DNA of 64,000 nucleotides from Ailanthus altissimus. Its lineage: Eukaryota > Streptophyta > Magnoliopsida > Sapindales > Simaroubaceae. Below, piece by piece: positions 27,043 to 39,525 of the stretch (positions within the stretch are counted from its first letter, which is position 1; the number at the start of each line of letters is the position of its first letter). The stretch lies in NCBI GenBank assembly GCA_946807835.1, contig OX327700.1, positions 23,968,001 to 24,032,000 on the forward strand, in the 5' to 3' direction. Under the pieces are notes generated by a model. That model was not told the origin of the DNA. It saw only the letters and a list, made by a program, of their open reading frames with translations, and ran no database searches. The position numbers and the translations under genes were made by a program.

Positions 27043-29132
27043 GATTTAGAACTTTATGAGTCAATTCAATTTGGTAAGTACATTTAAATATTTATCATTT
27101 ACATAAATTTAAGTTATTAATTTTTTTTACTACTATGTTAATACTTAATACGTTATTGATATGTTATAATATTATGTTATATAGAGGTGGAGAATTCTGT
27201 GCTTACATCATTGGATATTGCAACACATATGAATATGAAAGAGAGCTACGGTGATATTAGGGAGTAATGTTATGTATTTATGTTGCTATATCACAAATAT
27301 TAAAGATTTGATTATTGTTGATCTTATTATGGACTTTTAATTGTGTTTGTTTTTTTATGGACTTTTGTTGCTTGTGTTGATATTCTTATGGATTTTTATA
27401 TTTTACTTGTGTTGATATTCTTCTTATGGATTTTTAGACATATTAATTATTAACCTTTCGAGTTTTTTAATTTTTATGTTATATTGACATTTTGCTTTTA
27501 ATTTAAGGTTTTAAATTTTAATTTTAATTTTATATTGTTATATTTTATTATTAATTGGTTATGTTATAAATTATGTATTGTTATATTATATAATTGTATT
27601 TGTATGTTATAAATTATAATTGTTAAGTCAAAGTATAATTATAATTGCTTTTAATTTAAGTTGTTTTTATTTTTATTTGTGTAATATATATTATTTTTTA
27701 TGAGATTTTTTCTAGTGGGCTTAATATAGTATTTAAAAAGAGGATTTGTTAACTAAATGACCCAATAAAAGTGAAGAAATTGATTTTAATGGAGCCCAAT
27801 TAAAAAAGTTTAAAAAAGCCTAAAAAAGTCCAGAAAAACAGAGTTTAAAATTTGATCCGAACCGAAATCTGACCCGCCAACCGAACCGAAATTTGACCCG
27901 AGAACAAAACTGAGGAACCGAACCGAAAAACCAAACCGGGGGACCGAACCAAGGAACCGAACCGAACCGAGTCGAACCGACCCGGTTCGGTTCGATTTTC
28001 AGTTTTACTCTACAAAAACCGAACCGAACCAAAAATGCCCACCCCTAATTGTGAGACTTCTTAGGTCCTTACCTGATTTTTTAAACAGAAATATTTTGTG
28101 AGTCCGTGATCGATGCCCTACTCACACGTCACGGATATTATAAATCAACGTGTTACATTATACAAGTTGATGTTATAGTGCATACGTATAATCCTTCCGT
28201 CATTTATATCCTGGACATCGGAGATATAGATCATCACCGTCAAATCCTCACGCACTCATCCGTGAACTTATCTCTAAACACGTATCTCGATAAAAAATAT
28301 ACGGAAACTCTTTTACGACATTTTTTGACCCTGTGGAAAACTCTTTTTTCGGGTAGATTGTTTATGGCCATAAGACTTTTTGAGATACAGTCTTGGAGCA
28401 TCCGACTATACAACTTACCAATGTGAGTTGGCGGATCCTATATTTACGCATACAGGACTCCATGAGCATCGAACCATACCCAGTGACATGTAGCGGTTAG
28501 AACATGAAAGGTTTCTGACATATGTGGAACCAAAGTATGATGGATCACTTACAAGCCCACTGTGACGCTCAGGTCAAAGGACCACGAATACTACTCAACT
28601 TGAGAGGACCTGCCATTGAGAGCTTCATGGGATATCTATTGGGGTCCTCGTTAAGTCTGTTCAGTATTCATTCCTCACTGAATACCCGTATGCTATACGA
28701 GCTTCCGTTAAGCTCATGGTCAGTTAAGAACAACCATCTGGACCATCTAAATATAGTCATACACTGATATATGAAAAAAAAAATTCACCGATAGACCCGT
28801 ATCGATGGATTAGACCAAGAACATTATGGTTGAGAATGCGTAATAATATTTCTTAACACCTATTGAAACTATTTGCAACTATGTTATTACTAGTGTACTC
28901 TCAAGTTTTTGTCTTGTAATAGACAAGATTCTAACTTTTTAGATTTTGTTGATTATTATAACTTTCTTTAGATCAAATTTAAACTTCTTCAAATTATATA
29001 ATGTCCATAACGTTATAAGTATTGTACCATTTAATTAATGTAATTAGCGATTTATAAAACATGTATTGTATAAATATTACAAAAATAAATATTCATACAA
29101 TTTAAGATGGCACATGAGCATAAATTTTAGTA

Positions 29133-32100
29133 CATCTCATTATATTAATAAGATAAAAGAGAGCTTACTCTTGAAGCTTATTTTGAACAATTCTAGTTTA
29201 AAAACTTAGTAGAATTCCTCTAGTTAAAATAGTAGCTTTTTATCTTAGCAGGAATTGAAGTTGAATCAACTATTACTTTCTTTTATATTAAGCCAAATTA
29301 CTTAACTATTAGTATATATTACTCATGCTTCACTTGCTCTATTAAATAAAGAAACACCTATATATAGCTTTAGCTACCGCCTATATAGCTAATAAAGTTA
29401 CTATTAGTGGCCTTAATACATTAAGCATGAAAAGGCAATAATCTTACCACTTCATGCTTTAAAATTAAGCTTGGTGGCATGGCTACTTGCTTGGCCGAAA
29501 AATGAGCATGATGAGTTGCCAAAAATGCTTCATCCATTTCCATTCACAAACTACCTCATGCTTTAAATTCATGCATAACAATTCATTTGATTTGTAATGG
29601 TGGCGTGGTGAATTAAGGTGCCCGAATAATAGCTAAATTGGTGGCCAAATTGCTTGTCGAATGCTGTTAGAATAAAGCCACCTCATACTTGAAATTTAAG
29701 CATTAAAAAGCTTTACAAATGTTTAATTTGTTTCAAATAGTGGTATTTGTTTGCCACTTGTTTTCCATATGTCATGCCAATATAAGGCATTAACATGACA
29801 TGTGGCAACTAATTATGGGATGAGGTAGCCACTCCCATTTATCACTTGTCAACATCTTAAACCTAACATTTAAGTCTTGTCAAATTTTTGAGAGACATTA
29901 AAATAATTTTTACTTTTCGAGATCTTTTCAGATCGAACCATTCGATCCGATGCGCTACCCTAGTGCTCAACGAGTACACTTCATGTTATGAGACTCTTTA
30001 AGTTTATACCTGTTTATTTTATGGAACTCTTTTGTAAACCAAAAAATGATATACTACATACACATTATGAAAATTATAGAATGACGTGTTGAACCATACA
30101 AATTAAGGTTAATACATATTCACATTATCCCTCCATCATTTATATTCTGGAAGAGCGGAGGTATAGATCATCACGTCAAGTTTTTATATGCTCAACCGTG
30201 AACAATATCCGTAAATATTATTGCGATATTGTTTATCCTACGAAAAACTCTTTTTTGGGTTTATTACTTATGACCATAAGATTTTTTGAAATACAATTTT
30301 GGAGCATCAGGATATATAACTCAGCTATATGAGTTGACGGATCCTATATCTACACACACCAGACTCTATGGGCATCAGACCATACCCATCAACACCCAAC
30401 GGTCAGACCATGAAAGGTCTATGATATATGTTGAACCTAAGTATGGTGGATCACTCACAAGTCCATCGAGGTGCTTTGGTCAAAAGACCACGAATACTAC
30501 TAAACTCGAGAAGATCTTTCATTGACATATTTATGAGATATTTATTAGAGGCCCTTATTGAGTCTGTTCAATACTCAGTCCTTACTGAATACCCATATAT
30601 CTATATAAGCTTCCACTAAGCTCATGATTTGTTAAGACTAACCATCTGAATCATCCAGATATAGACATACACTTAAGGGTGACAATTCGTGTAAACGAAT
30701 AGCATTCGTGTCGTGTCAATATAGGATACTAATAATATTTTTCATCTTCATATACAATTTGTTTATTAAACAAATCAAACACTCCAAACACATATTCGAT
30801 TCGTTTAATAAATAAATGACACGACACGACATACTTAGACACGCTTATTATTTAATTTATTTATAATTTGATTTGTTTACAATTTGATTACTATTTAATT
30901 CATTAATAATTTGATTTGTTTATGATTCGCTTAGTATTTAATTTGTTTATAATTTGATTCATTTACAAATCGATTCGTTTAAAATTCAATTCATTTATAA
31001 TTTGATATGTTTACAATTTGATTCATTTATAATTTGATTCATTTACAATTATCAATAGCGACACTCTTGAATTTCTTTTTTTTTTAATAATAAAACAAAA
31101 AAATTATGATCATTAGACCAATGATAAGAAAATCTCAAGTATCCTAACAAGTAAATAACTAACCTCAAATCAAAAAATATATTAGGATGGAATTGAGAAC
31201 GATAACTAAATAATAGAATGGAACAAAATCACTGAAATCTGATAGATTTAAATCTCCTTGAAGATTCTAAAAATTACCAGCACAAATAGGATAGTAAAAA
31301 TAGATATAAATGAAATTAATACACATAAAAAATGTCACCCAACACGATTTTCAGCAAAATAGAAACCAAACAATAATAAATTTACAGCAAAAAGTAGCCA
31401 AACAATAACAAATTTATAGCAAAACAGCAGCCAAAGTGCAACAAATTAACATAAGGCGTAGAGAGATGAGAGAGATAGATTTTATTTATTTATTTATGGA
31501 AATAGGTTTATAATCAATCCTAGAGAATATCAAGATAATAGTAATTAGCATATAGTGAAATTAGATCAAAAGCTTAACACTTGTTAGTAAATAAAAAAAT
31601 AAGAACAATTTTCTTACAACTTTGCATCTAGCAATATGGCATCAAGTAACTTTAAAGAGGTAAGCAGGAGGAGAGATCCTTCCAAATACCTAAAATACAT
31701 ACCTATAGAAAAAGAAGGAATCAACACCGTCATCATTAAGCTTCCAAAATATGAAACCCCAAGAAGCAAGCAATTTACATATCTCAAGAAACAAGACAAG
31801 CAAACTAATTGAGAGAGATGGAATAAAAAAAAATTAAGAATTGACTTTGGAAATCTGGGCTTGAATCGATCTTGAAAGTGCTACAAATTTTAATTTTTTT
31901 TTAAAAAAAAGGAAGAAAGTGCTACAAGAAGATTTATATGCTTGAGTTTTTTACTTCGTTGTCATTTTTTTTTCTTCTACAAATCTACTGCTGCTGAAGA
32001 ACTGAATGTTCAGTTAGTATTTAGTAATTTGTTATTTTGTTTTGAAAAAATGGAAATGAAATGATTGAAAAGGAAAAGAAAAAGAACAAAAAAGAAAGAA

Positions 32101-32864
32101 AACGTAGTGGGATGAAAAGTGAAAAAGAGAGAAGACATAATGATAATTTTATTGATAAAGTATAAAAAAAAGTTATAAAAAATTATTAAATTATAAAAGT
32201 AAATAGTATTAAACAGTAATATTACAATGTCAAACAATAACTTATTTTAAATGAATTGATGAATTATAAAATTCAAATATATATTCAATACGACTAATAA
32301 ATGAGTAATACAAATTTGATCCGTTTATTAATCGTGTTAAATTTCTTTACCTATATTCGATTAAAGCATATCGAATTCATATTAAATAATCATGTCGTGA
32401 TCTATTTTGTCACTAATCTATACGTAATGAAGTTTTCATCAATAGACTCGCATAAGTGAAGATAGACTAGAAACATAAAGTTTGAGAACATACTTGTACA
32501 ATGACATTTTCTAACATTATTTGTAATTCTTTACAACTATATTATTACTAATATACCTTTAGGTTTTTGTCCCATTTTAGATAAGGCTCTAATTCTTTAG
32601 ATTTTGCTGACTCTTATAACCTGTTAACTCTTAACAGTACTAATTTTTAGTATTTATAACTTTCAGCGTTGCTAACTCTTAGACTGGTCCAAACTCTTTT
32701 AAACCAGATTTAAACTTCTTCAGATCATATAATGTTTGAAACGTTAGAAGCATCTTACCATATAATAAAAGTAATTAATGATTTAATAAAATATTTATTG
32801 CATAAATATCAAAATAAAATATTCATACACAAAATAGGATGACACATAAGAACAAATTCCAACA
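29133..32864 (-). repeat. 3' LTR of the copia element (copy B), interrupted
   Basis: Aligns with 37775-39525 plus 44266-44589. The inner end reads TTCCAACA at 32857-32864, so the LTR begins TGTTGGAA on the minus strand, next to a polypurine tract. A foreign stretch of about 1.75 kb (30675-32425) interrupts it. Confidence 0.75.
30675..32425. mobile_element. Insertion in copia LTR B, unclassified DNA element candidate
   Basis: LTR homology stops after GACATACACT (about 30674) and resumes near 32426. The insert starts AAGGGTGACAATTCGTG and ends with TTTTGTCACTA, so GGTGACAA/TTGTCAC mirror each other at the ends. It is AT-rich with dense ATTTGATTCGTTTA-like repeats (30840-31050). No transposase is visible and no clean target duplication was found. 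Confidence 0.55.
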
Positions 32865-32879
32865 ACTCCCACTTACTCT
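32865..32879 (-). other. Polypurine tract of the copia element
   Basis: On the minus strand AGAGTAAGTGGGAGT lies directly before the LTR start TGTTGG. This is the position and composition expected for the plus-strand priming tract, and it fixes the orientation of the element. Confidence 0.75.
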
Positions 32880-35603
32880 AGTGCAATTCATAATGATATA
32901 TAATACTTAATGACTCCACGTGTTTCTCAAATACTTTAAAATTTAAGACTTTAGTTAGTGGGACCGCTACATTATCTATAGAGTCAACTTTATAAATTAT
33001 TACATCTCTTCTAGCCAAGATCTCTCTAACTATGTGATATTTTCTCTCTATATACTTAGATCTTTGGTGTGCTCTTGGCTGTTTGCTTATGCAATGACCT
33101 TATTATTGTTGCAAGATAATGGGTATGATCCATCGAAGTTAAGACTGTTTCGAGCTTTGCGACAATTGTACATATCCATACTGCTTCTTTTACTATTTTT
33201 GAGGCGACAATATATTTTGCCTCTGTAGTAGAATCAGTTGTGGATCTATGTTTGATACTTTTTCAACTTATTGTGGTGCTATTGAGAGTAAACACATATC
33301 CGAATGTAAACTTTTTATCATTCAGATTATACTATAATTTTGAATTTATGTATCCTTTTACTTGTAAATCACTATCTCCATACATAAGAAACTTGTCATT
33401 TGTACCTTTAAAGTATTTAAGGACGTGTTTGATTGCCATCCAATGGTTGTCACTTAGAATAGATTGATATCGGCTAGTAACACTTACAGTCATACTGATG
33501 TCAGGTATCGTACACATCATAGCATACATCAAGCTTCCAACAATTAATGCATATGAGATGTTAGACATTCTAACTATTTCATCTTTCGTATGAGGACACA
33601 TTTTCCTTGTAAAATGAATGATATGTCTAAAAGGTACATTAATTGTCTTACAATTATTAAAATTTTATATTTCCAAGACATTGTCAATGTACATAAATTA
33701 AGAAAGTCATATCAATCTTCTAGTTCCATCTCTATAAGGCTTTATACCCAATATATAGGAGGTCTCTCCTACATCTTTCATGGAGAAGTTTTTACTTAGA
33801 TAACTGTTACTGACTGTAATATATCAATATCATTCTTAACGATTAATATGTCATCCACATATAAGAAAACTATCATGCTCCCACTGAAATTTCTATACAC
33901 ACAAGCTTCATCTTTATTTTTGATGAAACCTGACCCTCTGATTACCTCATCAAAACGAAGGTTCTATCTTTGGGAGGCATGCTTAAGTCCATTTAGACTT
34001 CTTTAGTTTGTATACAAGACCAGAGGGTAGGTTGGATGTAAAACCTTTAAGTTGTTCCATATATATCTCTTCTTCGAGATATTCATTCAAGAATGCCGTC
34101 TTTATATTCATTTGCTAAATCTCAAAGTTATAGTACGCAAAAATTGCCAATAATATTCAAATTAACTTAAGCATAACTATAGTGCAAAGGTTGGACTTTG
34201 AAGGTCTCTATCTTTCCATTGGGCTCATACTTCTGCTTGTAAACCTATTTACAACTGATAGAAACTATTCATTTGAGAAGGTTAATTAAGTCACAGACTT
34301 GATTGTGAGGCATTAAATCAATTTCAAATTTCATGGCATCTTTCTATTTTTCCAAATCAAAATCTAATATTGCCTCTCTGTAGGTTAAATAATCATTTTT
34401 CTTCAAGTAACAAAACCTCAGAAGCACCTTCAGGTGTCATACTAAACCTTTCAAGTGGCCCTGATATCCTTTGTGACCTACGTGGAGGGTGTGTGAAAGG
34501 TGTTCTACTTGATTAAGCATGTAGTTCTATCATTAGTTCATTTTTATTCTATTTGGCTTTAAAGTTCAATCTTTCTACAATCCCTACGTCTAATGAGAAA
34601 CTGTTTCTTTAAAAAGGTGGCATTACGAGCAATTAACACACTTTATTTCTCAGGATCACAAAATTGGTATCCTATAAAATACTTGGGTAGCCAATGAATC
34701 GATCTTGTACTATTTCGGTGCAAGTTTATCTTATTGCGTCAGTTTTACTTATGCAGAATAGCCCAAAATCTTAAAATATTTAAGACTCAAATTTCTTCTA
34801 GTCCATATCTAATATGGAGTGGAAAGAACAACTTTAGATGCAACCCTATTTAATATATGAGTAACAGTTTCTAAAGCATATCCCTATAGATATTTTGGGA
34901 GATCAGTGAAGCTCATTATGATCAAACCATATCTAATACAGTTTGATTTCTCCTCTCCAAAATACCATTGTGTTGGAAAGCAGCTGGAAGACTATATTGA
35001 GCGAGAATCCCATTCTCTTTTAAATAGTTCAAGAATTCACTACTCATGTACTCTCCATCTCGATATGATTGAAGATGTTTAATGTACATGTCAGTTTGTT
35101 TCTCTAGTTCAAGTCAAATTTTTTTGAACTTTTCAAAGGTTTCTGACTTGTGTTTCATAAGAACCATATATCCATATTGTGACAGGTCATTGATAAAGAT
35201 TACAAAGTATCAAAATCCACCAATTATAGCATGATTTATTTGATTTATTGAACCACATATATCACTATGTATAAATTCCAATAAATCAATGGCACGATAT
35301 CCAACACCAGTAAAAGGAGATTTGGTCATCTTTCTTTGAATATAAGATTTAAAAAAGGGATAATATTTTATAATCAAATTAGGTATCTTACCATCCTTAA
35401 CTAGATAGGATAGACGTCTCATGCCTATATGACCTAATCTTATATGCGACAATTCTGTCTCATTCAAAGTTTTTGAACTACATACAATATTTACCTATAC
35501 ATTCATAACATTTCATGTTTATCTAATATATAGTACCCATTCACTAACTGACATTCAGTTAACAAAATATCATGCATATTATATAAACATAGGGAATAGT
35601 TTC

Positions 35604-35640
<37 letters not shown>

Positions 35641-36778
35641 AACTTTCATTATCAAGTACAAGAAAGGATACAATCTGTCTCAAAATATAAGGTACATAAA
35701 GATAGTTATACAACACAAGTGTTCTATTGTAAGAGATAAGAAAATTAAAATATTCTACAGTTTCGACCTGAACAAAATCACTATTTCTAACACAAAGCTA
35801 AACTTCTCTAGACTGTAACATTCTAACTTCCTTCAGACCTTGCAACACATTACAGATGTGAGAAGGATAAACGGTATCTAATACTCAGTCAAAACTAGCA
35901 TCATATGCTAAAATAATGTTACTAACAGGTAAACATATACTTGAGGGGAGCTTCTTGATAGAGGCAATATGCTTTGGGAAATTTTGCTTCCAATGCCTGT
36001 CTTTGCCATGTCAAAACACTTTCTTTTTGCTATATATTTCAATTGTGGCTTAGATATGGGTCACTTCTAAGGACTTACTTTGGATGTCTCTTCACCTTCT
36101 TTTTCTTCCCTTTAGGCTTTCTAGAAACCCTAGGAGTAAAAGATGATGTACCCTAAATATAGAATGATGATCTCACTTTATTCATGTCCTTCTTTTCTGT
36201 CTTCAGCATATTATGAAGATCAGCATAAGTAGGGTTCAGTCTTTACATATTAAAGTTCATTATGAACTGTGCAAAAGACCCTAAAAACGACTGAAGAATC
36301 AAACTATTTCCTAATGAATTATTCAACGCAATGTCCATAGTCTCCAACTTCTCAATATATGAGATCATCTTGACAATATGGGGACTCATAGACTGCCCTC
36401 TAGAAGTCTACATTGAAAGAGCAATTTAGCAACCCTATAAATTTCAACTTGGGGACGTTCGCCAAATAGCTTATTCAGATGGAGCATAATGCTACCGGAA
36501 TCGCCCAAATGAATATGCTTTCTTTGTAGATTTGTATACATTTTGGCAAGGATGTAAGATTTTACTTTTAAATCATCGTCCAACCATTTCTGATAAGTCT
36601 TTCTCTCTTTAAGAGTGGCATTATCATAAATGACTCAGAGTATGCGTTGATCAATTACATATCTTAACTTCTCATAATCCAGAATAATTTGTAAATTCAT
36701 TAGTTAGTCAACATAATTATTAGGACCTTTAAGTTGGTTAAAATCAAATATATGTGCCAACCGGTTAGATGAAACCAT
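32880..36778 (-). pseudogene. copia gag-pol polyprotein remnants
   Basis: Gag begins at ATG 36778 (MVSSNRLAHIFDFNQLKGPN) and has a readable block at 36386-36583 (VKSYILAKMYTNLQ, IMLHLNKLFGE). A shifted zinc-knuckle remnant lies near 36000. The GAG-pre-integrase and integrase start are at 35210-35467 (HIRLGHIGMRRLSYLVKDG, DICGSIN). Reverse transcriptase retains LYVDDILI at about 33844-33864. The RT/RNase H connection is at 33332-33601 (ALIVGSLMYAMMCTIPDIS, NHWMAIKHVLKYFKG). Many stops and shifts separate the blocks. The order gag-integrase-RT-RNase H identifies Ty1/copia rather than Ty3. Confidence 0.88.
35606..35637. repeat. AT dinucleotide microsatellite
   Basis: An uninterrupted TA run of about 30 bases within the copia internal region. 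Confidence 0.95.
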
Positions 36779-37469
36779 TATATCTTCATAAGACAAAATA
36801 AAAGATGTTAGTGGAAAAATATTTCAATTATTAATTAAATAATGTTTTAAATCATAGGTATAACATTTATACATTTTTTAATCTAAAGACACCCTCTCAT
36901 TACTTTATATAATCCTCTAAATCTCTCAAAAGGGAAGACGACAGTTTAAACTCTTTAAATTATAAAGCAGGAAGTAGAGCCCGTTGGCATTTTATTTCGG
37001 CCTCAAGCTTTAGCAATATTGGCATTTGTAAAACTCATATGGTAGATAACTCTTGTTAATTGCTTCTTATGCAATTCTTACTACTAATCCTAAATACACG
37101 TTATCCTCACTCTTTAGCAATATTGGATAAGTATATTTCAGATTAACTTGTCAATGATCAAATATATATTACTAATACTACCCTTACACTTTCGTAATAT
37201 TGGCTAATACATTCATATATATTTGCCTCATATCATTTTTAACCGATATAGTACAAATCACATCGATTAATCCCTTATGCTTTAGTAATATTAGTAAAGA
37301 TCAATATGACTCATTTAATACTATATTGACAAGACAAATCAATATGTAACATTATCTCATAATGAAACACTATTTAATCTAATTAAGAGATATTTTTGTA
37401 CTTGTGTCCCCATCTCATGAGGACGTGATTCTCAATCACACATTTATTTTGTGTAGGCACAACTAACCC

Positions 37470-37496
37470 TATCACCAGGGCTCCCATTATGATTTT
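37470..37496 (-). other. Probable primer-binding site region of the copia element
   Basis: The minus strand reads TAATGGGAGCCCTGGTGAT, comparable with the usual plant copia site TGGTATCAGAGCC that pairs with initiator tRNA-Met. It is altered, and it lies just inside the 5' LTR. Confidence 0.4.
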
Positions 37497-37499
37497 CAG

Positions 37500-39525
37500 C
37501 ATAAACAAATAGGCCACAATTTATAATGCAATTATTATAACAATTATAAATTGCATAAAATAAACAGTAAATATTTTTAAAATTTTAAAAAATAATCGGA
37601 GTAAACGGTGTAATTGTAACATTCTAAGGTTTCTGGTGCTGTGGCATTGGAGGCTCAGCCTTCGATATCGCAATACCAACCTTACAGCGTTGTGGTACTA
37701 GGGTTACGACCCTAGTACTGTGGCGCTGAGCTACCAACCTTGTGATGTTGGGGCCTGAAAACCCCAGACACTAGGTCCTCATTACATTAATAAGATAAAA
37801 AGAAGCTCACCCTTAAAACATATTTTGAACAATCCTAGTCCAGGAACTTCATAGGATTCTTCAAGCTAGAATAATAGCTTTCTATCTCAACAGAAATTGA
37901 AGTTAAAGCAACTATTGCTTCCTCTGATGTTTTGGCCAAATTACTACTTATGAGTATATATATTACTTCTGCTTCACTTGCTCTATCAAATGAAGAAACA
38001 CCTATTTATATAGTTTTAGCTACCGCCTATATGGCTAATAAAATTACTATTAGTGGCCTTAATATATTAAGTATGACAAGGCAATAATCTTGCCACTTCA
38101 TGCTTTAAAATTAAGCTTGGTGGCATGGATCTTTACTTGGTCAAATAATGAGCATGATGAGTGGCTAAAAATAATTCTTCAAATGCCATTCACAAGCTAC
38201 CCCATGCTTTAAATTTAAGCATGACAATTCATTTGATTTGTAATAGTGGCATGGTGAATTAAGGTGCTCGAATGGTAGCTAAATTAGTGGCCAAATTGCT
38301 TGTCAAATGCCATTGGAATAAAGCCACCTTATGCTTGAAATTCAAGCATGACAAAGCTTTGCAAATAGGAAAGTGGCCAAATGCATCTTTAATTTATTTC
38401 AAATGGTGGCATTTGTTTGCCACTTGCTTGCTATATGTTATGCTATTACAAGGTATCGGTATGACATGTGGCAACTAGTTAGAGGATGAGGTGGCGAGTT
38501 TCACTTGCCACTTGTTAATATTTTGGACCTAACACTTAAGCCCTATCAACTTTTCGAGAGACCTTAAATTAATTTTTGCTTTTCAAGATCTTTCCAGATT
38601 GAACTATTTGATTTGGTGTTCTGCCTTAGTGTTCAACTACTACACTTTATATTGTGAGACTCTCTAGGTTCATACCCATTTTTCTTACTGAACTCTTCTG
38701 TAAGTCTACAATGATGCCCCACACAAACGTTATAAAAATTACAGAATGACGTGTTAAACCATACAAATTTAAGTTAATACATATTCATATAATTCTCCTG
38801 TCATTTATATCCTAAAAGAGTAGAGTTATAGATCATCACCATTAAGTCTCCATATGCTCAACCATGAACTTATTTTCAGATTGTTATTCCCATAAACAGT
38901 ATCTGTAAACACTTTTACGATATTGCTTATCCTATGAGAAACTCTTTCTCGAGTTTATTTATCCTATGAGAAACTCTTTCTCGAGTTTATTACTTATGGC
39001 CATAAGATTTTTTTGAAATACAATCTTGGGCATCAGGATATACAACTCACCCATATAAGCTGACGGATCCCATATCTACACCCACTAGACTCCATGAGCG
39101 TCGGACCATACCCAACGATGCCCAATGGTCAGACTATGAAAGGTTTCTGATATGTGTAGAACTTGAGTATGATGGATCACTTACAAGCCCACCGTAGTAT
39201 TCATGTCAAAAGACCACGAATACTACTCAACTTGAGAAGACCCTCCATTGACAGATTTATGAGAAATTTATTGAACGTTCTCATTGAGTTTGTTTAGTAC
39301 ACAGTCCTTACTGAATACTTGTATATGTATACGAGCTTCCACTAACCTTATGGTCTGTTAAGACTAACCATCTAGACCATACAGATATAGACATACAATG
39401 ATTTATATTTTATGAGGTTTTCACCGATAGACTCGCATCAATGTAGATAGATCAGAAACATAAAGTTTGAGGATATACTTGCACAATGACATTTTCTAGC
39501 ACTATTTGTAACTCCTTACAACTAT
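37500..39525 (-). repeat. 5' LTR of the copia element (copy C), inner part
   Basis: The inner part of the 5' LTR, from the primer site to the point where a nested solo LTR entered. It ends in ACTAT (39521-39525), and the LTR continues after the second ACTAT at 44261-44265. The first 270 bases contain a GC-richer block with short repeated phrases (TACCAACCTT, CTGTGGC) and a hairpin at 37695-37718. Confidence 0.78.
37695..37718. repeat. Perfect 10-bp inverted repeat with 4-base loop
   Basis: GTACTAGGGT, loop TACG, ACCCTAGTAC. It lies in the 5' LTR near its junction with the internal region. Confidence 0.85.

Larger units (their letters stand above)
23575..28055 (+). mobile_element. hAT-family transposon (4465 bp) with perfect 8-bp target duplication
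   Basis: The element spans 23583-28047. Its ends are TAGGGGTGGGCAT and the exact reverse complement ATGCCCACCCCTA. ATTGTGAG precedes (23575-23582) and follows (28048-28055) it, the 8-bp duplication typical of hAT. Both subterminal zones are packed with GGTTCGGTT/AACCGAACC motifs (about 23600-23735 and 27855-28025). The interior has a GC-rich minisatellite, a short tandem repeat and a degenerate BED/hAT transposase in plus orientation. It sits inside copia LTR copy A, which resumes after the second duplication. Confidence 0.96.
22088..29130 (-). repeat. Copia-type LTR copy A, split by a hAT element
   Basis: Sequence 22088-23574 plus 28056-29130 aligns with the solo LTR at 39526-44260. Shared landmarks are the ATATTTGTGC..AACGAAAGT block near the left end, a GGCCGACC segment, CCCAGTGCACAACGAGTACA, and GGCACATGAGC near the right end. 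The orientation is minus, judged from the polypurine tract next to a sister copy at 32865. The copy is old and its ends are eroded, so no target duplication could be fixed. It carries a tandem duplication of about 150 bp at 23101-23398. Confidence 0.7.

Noticed and set aside
23583..28047. CRISPR-like array in the hAT minisatellite
   Set aside because: Units vary in length and are contiguous and diverged without uniform spacers, in a eukaryotic transposon.
28106..28767. Two plus-strand frames of 106 and 81 codons
   Set aside because: They lie in LTR copy A, and equivalent positions in other copies of the LTR are not open.
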